From: CAWACC01 sp964390695 | Lineage (GTDB): Bacteria; Chlamydiota; Chlamydiia; Chlamydiales; Parachlamydiaceae | Direction: 5' to 3' | Length of the DNA stretch: 24,059 bases | Assembly (NCBI GenBank): GCA_964390695.1 | Contig: CAYMKI010000035.1 | Span: 1 to 24,059, forward strand | Shown: piece by piece, positions 22,301 through 24,059 of the stretch | Layout: each line of letters begins with the position of its first letter | Numbering within the stretch: position 1 is the stretch's first letter | Translations under genes and position numbers: made by a program | The notes under the pieces: model-generated | Seen by the model: the letters and a program-made list of their open reading frames with translations, nothing else | Told to the model about the DNA's origin: nothing | Database searches by the model: none

Positions 22301-23012
22301 GCTGAGCTGCCAGCTTGGCGATCTCGATCAGCGCTTGCTTTCCTTCAGTAGTCGAGGCATCAATGCCATAATCCTGGATGTATTGGGAGACTCCCACACC
22401 ACATTGCTGAGCTGCCAGTTTAGCGATCTCGATCAGCGCCAGTTGTCCTTCCGGGTTTGAAAAGTCGATACCAAAGTTATGTATGTTCATGGAAAGGTCT
22501 CCGCCATCTTGCTGAGCACCCAGCTTGGCGATCTCGATCAGCGCGTGTTGTATTTCACTACTTTCTCCAGGCAAACCACATTTTAGCAGACATTCTGCCG
22601 CATGGAGAGAATAGAGCTTACCTTGTTTGACCTGCTGAACAATAACATTTATAGCAAAATTTTTGTCTACAGACTCCCGAACAAATTTATCTAAGGATAT
22701 TTTTTTTTGATACGTTATACCAGCAACTTTTTGGCATAATTCAGCTTGGATTTGAGCATCATTGGATTCTTGCTGAATCCCTTGTTGCAAGATGTTGACT
22801 AAATGCACAATTTGATCTGGACTAAAAGTCTCAAGGGCATTCAATTGCCGTGATACCCGCTCTTGCACTTTAATGCTCTTGTCTGCATTTTTGATGTCGG
22901 ATAGGGCCTTTTTGATCCAATCCATTTCTTCGGGTTGAATGTTTTCTTTGTAAGGCGCGGTTAGTGTTTCGATAGTATTATTTACTTCTTGACAACCTGG
23001 ATTTATATTCAT
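19380..23012 (-). CDS. Giant repeat protein, nine 35-residue helical repeats
   Basis: A 1210-residue protein without signal peptide or membrane span. Residues 1-156 are helical. Nine tandem 35-residue units follow (157-471), each starting ALIEIAKLAAQQDG and ending near NYGIDASTPEG, with a decayed tenth to about 506; this should fold as a two-helix solenoid. Next is CAGCNGNG (504-511), a single CxxCxGxG motif like one DnaJ zinc-finger half-site, then a charged segment and CLCSLC. A long helical region of degenerate repeat character runs to about 1050. The C-terminal 153 residues (1058-1210) form a compact alpha/beta-looking domain starting DDPNHFLLMGTEVMNSCQ and including GKILARSVLRLL. GAGAGGG precedes the ATG by 4 nt, and a promoter lies at 23056-23085. 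It could be a scaffold or a secreted host-binding protein; function is unknown. Confidence 0.85.
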   Translation of the reverse strand: MNINPGCQEVNNTIETLTAPYKENIQPEEMDWIKKALSDIKNADKSIKVQERVSRQLNALETFSPDQIVHLVNILQQGIQQESNDAQIQAELCQKVAGITYQKKISLDKFVRESVDKNFAINVIVQQVKQGKLYSLHAAECLLKCGLPGESSEIQHALIEIAKLGAQQDGGDLSMNIHNFGIDFSNPEGQLALIEIAKLAAQQCGVGVSQYIQDYGIDASTTEGKQALIEIAKLAAQQDGFGTSQYIQNYGIDASTTKGKQALIEIAKLAAQNSCLGVSIYIKNYGIDASTPEGQQALVEIAKLAAQRNGDETSKNIQNYGIDASKPEGQNALIEIAKLAAQQDGKGISEFIKLYRVDASTHKGKQALIEIAKLAAQKHGWGTSLYIQNYGIDASTPEGQQALIEIAKLAAQQDGAGISYFISNYRINASTPEGQKALFEIAKMALLQNVSEALPNLQNYPLDTQSEEGKKRYLELTQLVFTCVVKQFHSFKYSDFNMTFYDYCAGCNGNGVESYHIDLHQLDAPHQQLQAEDLSGALNKCLDLAAAVFEMSSDQLQWVQDRMSSIKDKVEKDNLGEDKAETDKKVKAEQTEFLEQWMCLCSLCASRGDLKQMFKQNGPLFERLFQLSPALRIRIMHEMIVASIDPNSLFVKTLKAELSKKPSVIDKIKVLPRDLRMTVAEIFLRGCHNGQANRVNHLRENASDIIHAQLACFILADFPMQGLEVYLKVLNVITKDRSLRDAKYQQPLLAALVAIKNSSLQDDIRIKLLVDIFTHVAAKDRVQGLKLITDILNFGGESYLGETIDLASLKATLERLFVDKCKVHLDGFGDLYQNTVGEWRGKEALITYAGKHVGNPKALPYFQQFLTSVLQGNFTQIRYAVENNPHLEQIKKSHLKVFEAWQKPVNLTAAEVTSKDTVKEIPVETMVVENLKQAVANHHLGLELQEALFPILSACIGNWNSLDTSLKLIEQQLEPLANRRLTPEELSQNKRLQLQKYILELILDPSDLEKKLNVLKGAKVKGLEEVLAPFYKDLEDAVQLLHSSQKSSPEELKMMDSDDPNHFLLMGTEVMNSCQNVNGSASLNVGVLGYALDGKHRLALVCGPSGKILARSVLRLLIDAKGNPVLFQERNYVADTSPEYPSLLRKIALKKAELLGVPLVVSSSDFENEEAKPYAYEVEAKDKPVPFEYVDALEGLQSGAYKIGKTQQIR
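21600..22544 (-). repeat. Nine tandem 105-bp coding repeats
   Basis: The 945-bp block encodes nine 35-residue units (start residues 157, 192, 227, 262, 297, 332, 367, 402 and 437). DNA identity between inner units is high: the phrase GCGATCTCGATCAGCGC recurs with little change. The residues after AAQQDG vary most. The last unit is clearly diverged. High identity suggests recent duplication or recombination. Confidence 0.9.
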
Positions 23013-23055
23013 AAAACCCTCTCTTTACAAGTAAAAAAACACTAATGCTATTAGT

Positions 23056-23085
23056 AGTATAACTTTTCAAATTATTATTAATCAA
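23056..23085 (-). promoter_or_regulatory. Candidate promoter of the repeat-protein gene
   Basis: On the minus strand TTGATT (23080-23085) and TATACT (23056-23061) are 18 bp apart. Transcription would begin about 36 bp before the ATG at 23012. Confidence 0.5.
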
Positions 23086-23143
23086 TTTTCCATTACATAA
23101 TTTTATATAACATTACAGCAATTCCTGATACATAAACAAAATA

Positions 23144-23220
23144 GGATAGACAGGATAATAAAAATAAAATTCACACGTTTCTCATGTGAAAACAAATATA
23201 TCCGTTTATCCTGCCTATTC
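23144..23220. repeat. Nested inverted repeat, REP-like
   Basis: Outer arms GGATAGACAGGATAA (23144-23158) and TTATCCTGCCTATTC (23206-23220) are inverted with two mismatches. An inner perfect hairpin TTCACA/TGTGAA (23170-23175 and 23185-23190) sits between them. The arms repeat ATCCTG-type words, which continue to about 23231. Such words are common in dispersed intergenic repeats of many bacteria (from memory). Confidence 0.55.
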
Positions 23221-23436
23221 TGCTCATCCTGTTTTTCATGTTTAAGCGTTTTTCTAAAGCATGTTATTTTTCTGATGTGAACTCCTGATAATATTACTGT
23301 TTTGTAAATGTAATTTTACCGTAAAACACAACTTCCAATAAATTTTATTAGAGATTAATCTTTATAATCACACAAATAAAAGAAACATGATATAATGAAC
23401 AGTAACATAAAAATAATTTTATACTATAGGTGTTTA

Positions 23437-24059
23437 ATGGCATGGGCACCCATGTCTTTAGAAAATATAATTAAGTTCTCTTTAGACATTAAATATTCTA
23501 ACAAAAACAACGCAGAAGATATAAATAAATTAAAGCAAAATATTGACTCACTAAAGCTACGCATAGATTCAAATGATATTACCCCTAGGGAATTAAAAGC
23601 ATGTCAAAAATTGATAGATAAAAATATCGAACTGATCAGTGATAAGTCCGATACTATCAATCTATCGTTCAAACAAATTCAAGCTCGCATAGCTGACCTT
23701 TTTACTTTGATCACTCAATCTGCGGAATCAAAAATCCCTGTAGAAACATCCGCCCTCCCCTCTTCAACAGTGACGACAAAACCACAACCCGTCTTAAATT
23801 GCGTTTTTCTTTGCAATCTCGATTCAGAAGATCACAATAGTGCGATCATGTCGCGCATCCCAGTAGCCTTATCTGAAAATGTACCCTTCATAACTACCCA
23901 GTCGTTGCTGTGCGGAACCGACTTAGAACTAAACAAGATGAGTAAAGGAAATTCCATCAAAAACGACATTCTCAGATCGTCTCAGAATTGCCGCATCTAC
24001 ATTCAAGGCGAGTTTGTCGTGTTTATTCCCAAAAATTCTCCCTTTACTGCTGATGAATT
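23437..24059 (+). CDS. Partial gene, unknown, N-terminal coiled coil
   Basis: An open frame of 207 codons that runs off the right edge without a stop. AGG (23428-23430) lies 6 nt before the ATG at 23437; an in-frame ATG at 23452 is an alternative. Residues 1-105 are helical with coiled-coil character (DINKLKQNIDSLKLRIDSND). A Pro/Ser/Thr-rich linker follows (about 95-118, PVETSALPSSTVTTKPQP). Then comes a globular-looking part with several Cys (LNCVFLCNLDSEDH). No signal peptide is seen. I do not recognise it. Confidence 0.6.
   Translation, partial: MAWAPMSLENIIKFSLDIKYSNKNNAEDINKLKQNIDSLKLRIDSNDITPRELKACQKLIDKNIELISDKSDTINLSFKQIQARIADLFTLITQSAESKIPVETSALPSSTVTTKPQPVLNCVFLCNLDSEDHNSAIMSRIPVALSENVPFITTQSLLCGTDLELNKMSKGNSIKNDILRSSQNCRIYIQGEFVVFIPKNSPFTADE

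Larger units (their letters stand above)
23013..23436. other. Intergenic region with composite inverted repeat
   Basis: About 420 bp between divergent genes, very AT-rich. It holds the promoter at 23056-23085 and the inverted repeat at 23144-23220. A TATAAT at 23391-23396 is a possible -10 for the right-hand gene, but no -35 is evident. I found no gene in it. Confidence 0.5.

Noticed and set aside
21600..22544. Regular repeats that could be mistaken for a CRISPR array
   Set aside because: The period is 105 bp with no unique spacers, and the block is an uninterrupted reading frame encoding 35-residue units.

Overview
The window comes from a member of the Chlamydiae, most likely an environmental, amoeba-associated type rather than an animal Chlamydia. 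The evidence is gene content. A 53-residue 'small basic protein' of the Chlamydiae/Verrucomicrobia type lies directly upstream of ybeY and a CBS-domain CorC/TlyC-like gene. A VIT-like membrane protein overlaps an SPC-type P1B ATPase, a pair I recall as the CT728/CT727 order of Chlamydia trachomatis. Many other ORFs look lineage-specific: coiled-coil, secreted or repeat-bearing. The sequence is moderately AT-rich and contains one run of ten Ns, so it is a draft assembly.

Layout. 1-400 is a non-coding stretch with diverged palindromic (REP-like) repeats. 400-1977 (-) encodes a very basic membrane-associated protein with a palindrome inside its promoter. 2128-2592 is a compact transcription unit (strong promoter, two tiny basic proteins, intrinsic terminator). 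2704-6089 (+) is a tight cluster of ybeY, a CNNM/CorC-like protein interrupted by the assembly gap, and rny (RNase Y). 6099-7373 (-) is a possible secreted protein. 7582-10364 (+) is a translationally coupled VIT-like protein and P1B-4-type metal efflux ATPase.

10393-13755 (-) holds a Cys-rich one-span membrane protein, an alpha/beta hydrolase with a readable Ser-Asp-His triad, and a coiled-coil protein overlapping the hydrolase. 13756-14266 is AT-rich and holds a possible 51-residue membrane protein and another REP-like element. 14267-15604 (+) carries three small exported proteins. 15645-18223 (-) is a complete ABC-2 exporter operon (ATPase plus two permeases). 18305-19378 (+) is an unrecognised soluble protein. 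It converges, with 1 nt between the stops, on 19380-23012 (-), a 1210-residue protein with nine 35-residue repeats and a distinct C-terminal domain. 23013-23436 contains a composite inverted repeat, and a truncated gene runs off the right edge from 23437.

Working together: ybeY and rny encode two RNA-processing nucleases in one cluster. The VIT-like/P1B-4 pair is best read as divalent-metal (probably Fe2+ or Co2+) handling. The hydrolase/coiled-coil unit, the 6099-7373 gene and the repeat protein are candidates for host-interaction factors, by analogy only. No tRNA, rRNA, CRISPR array, transposase or phage gene was seen.
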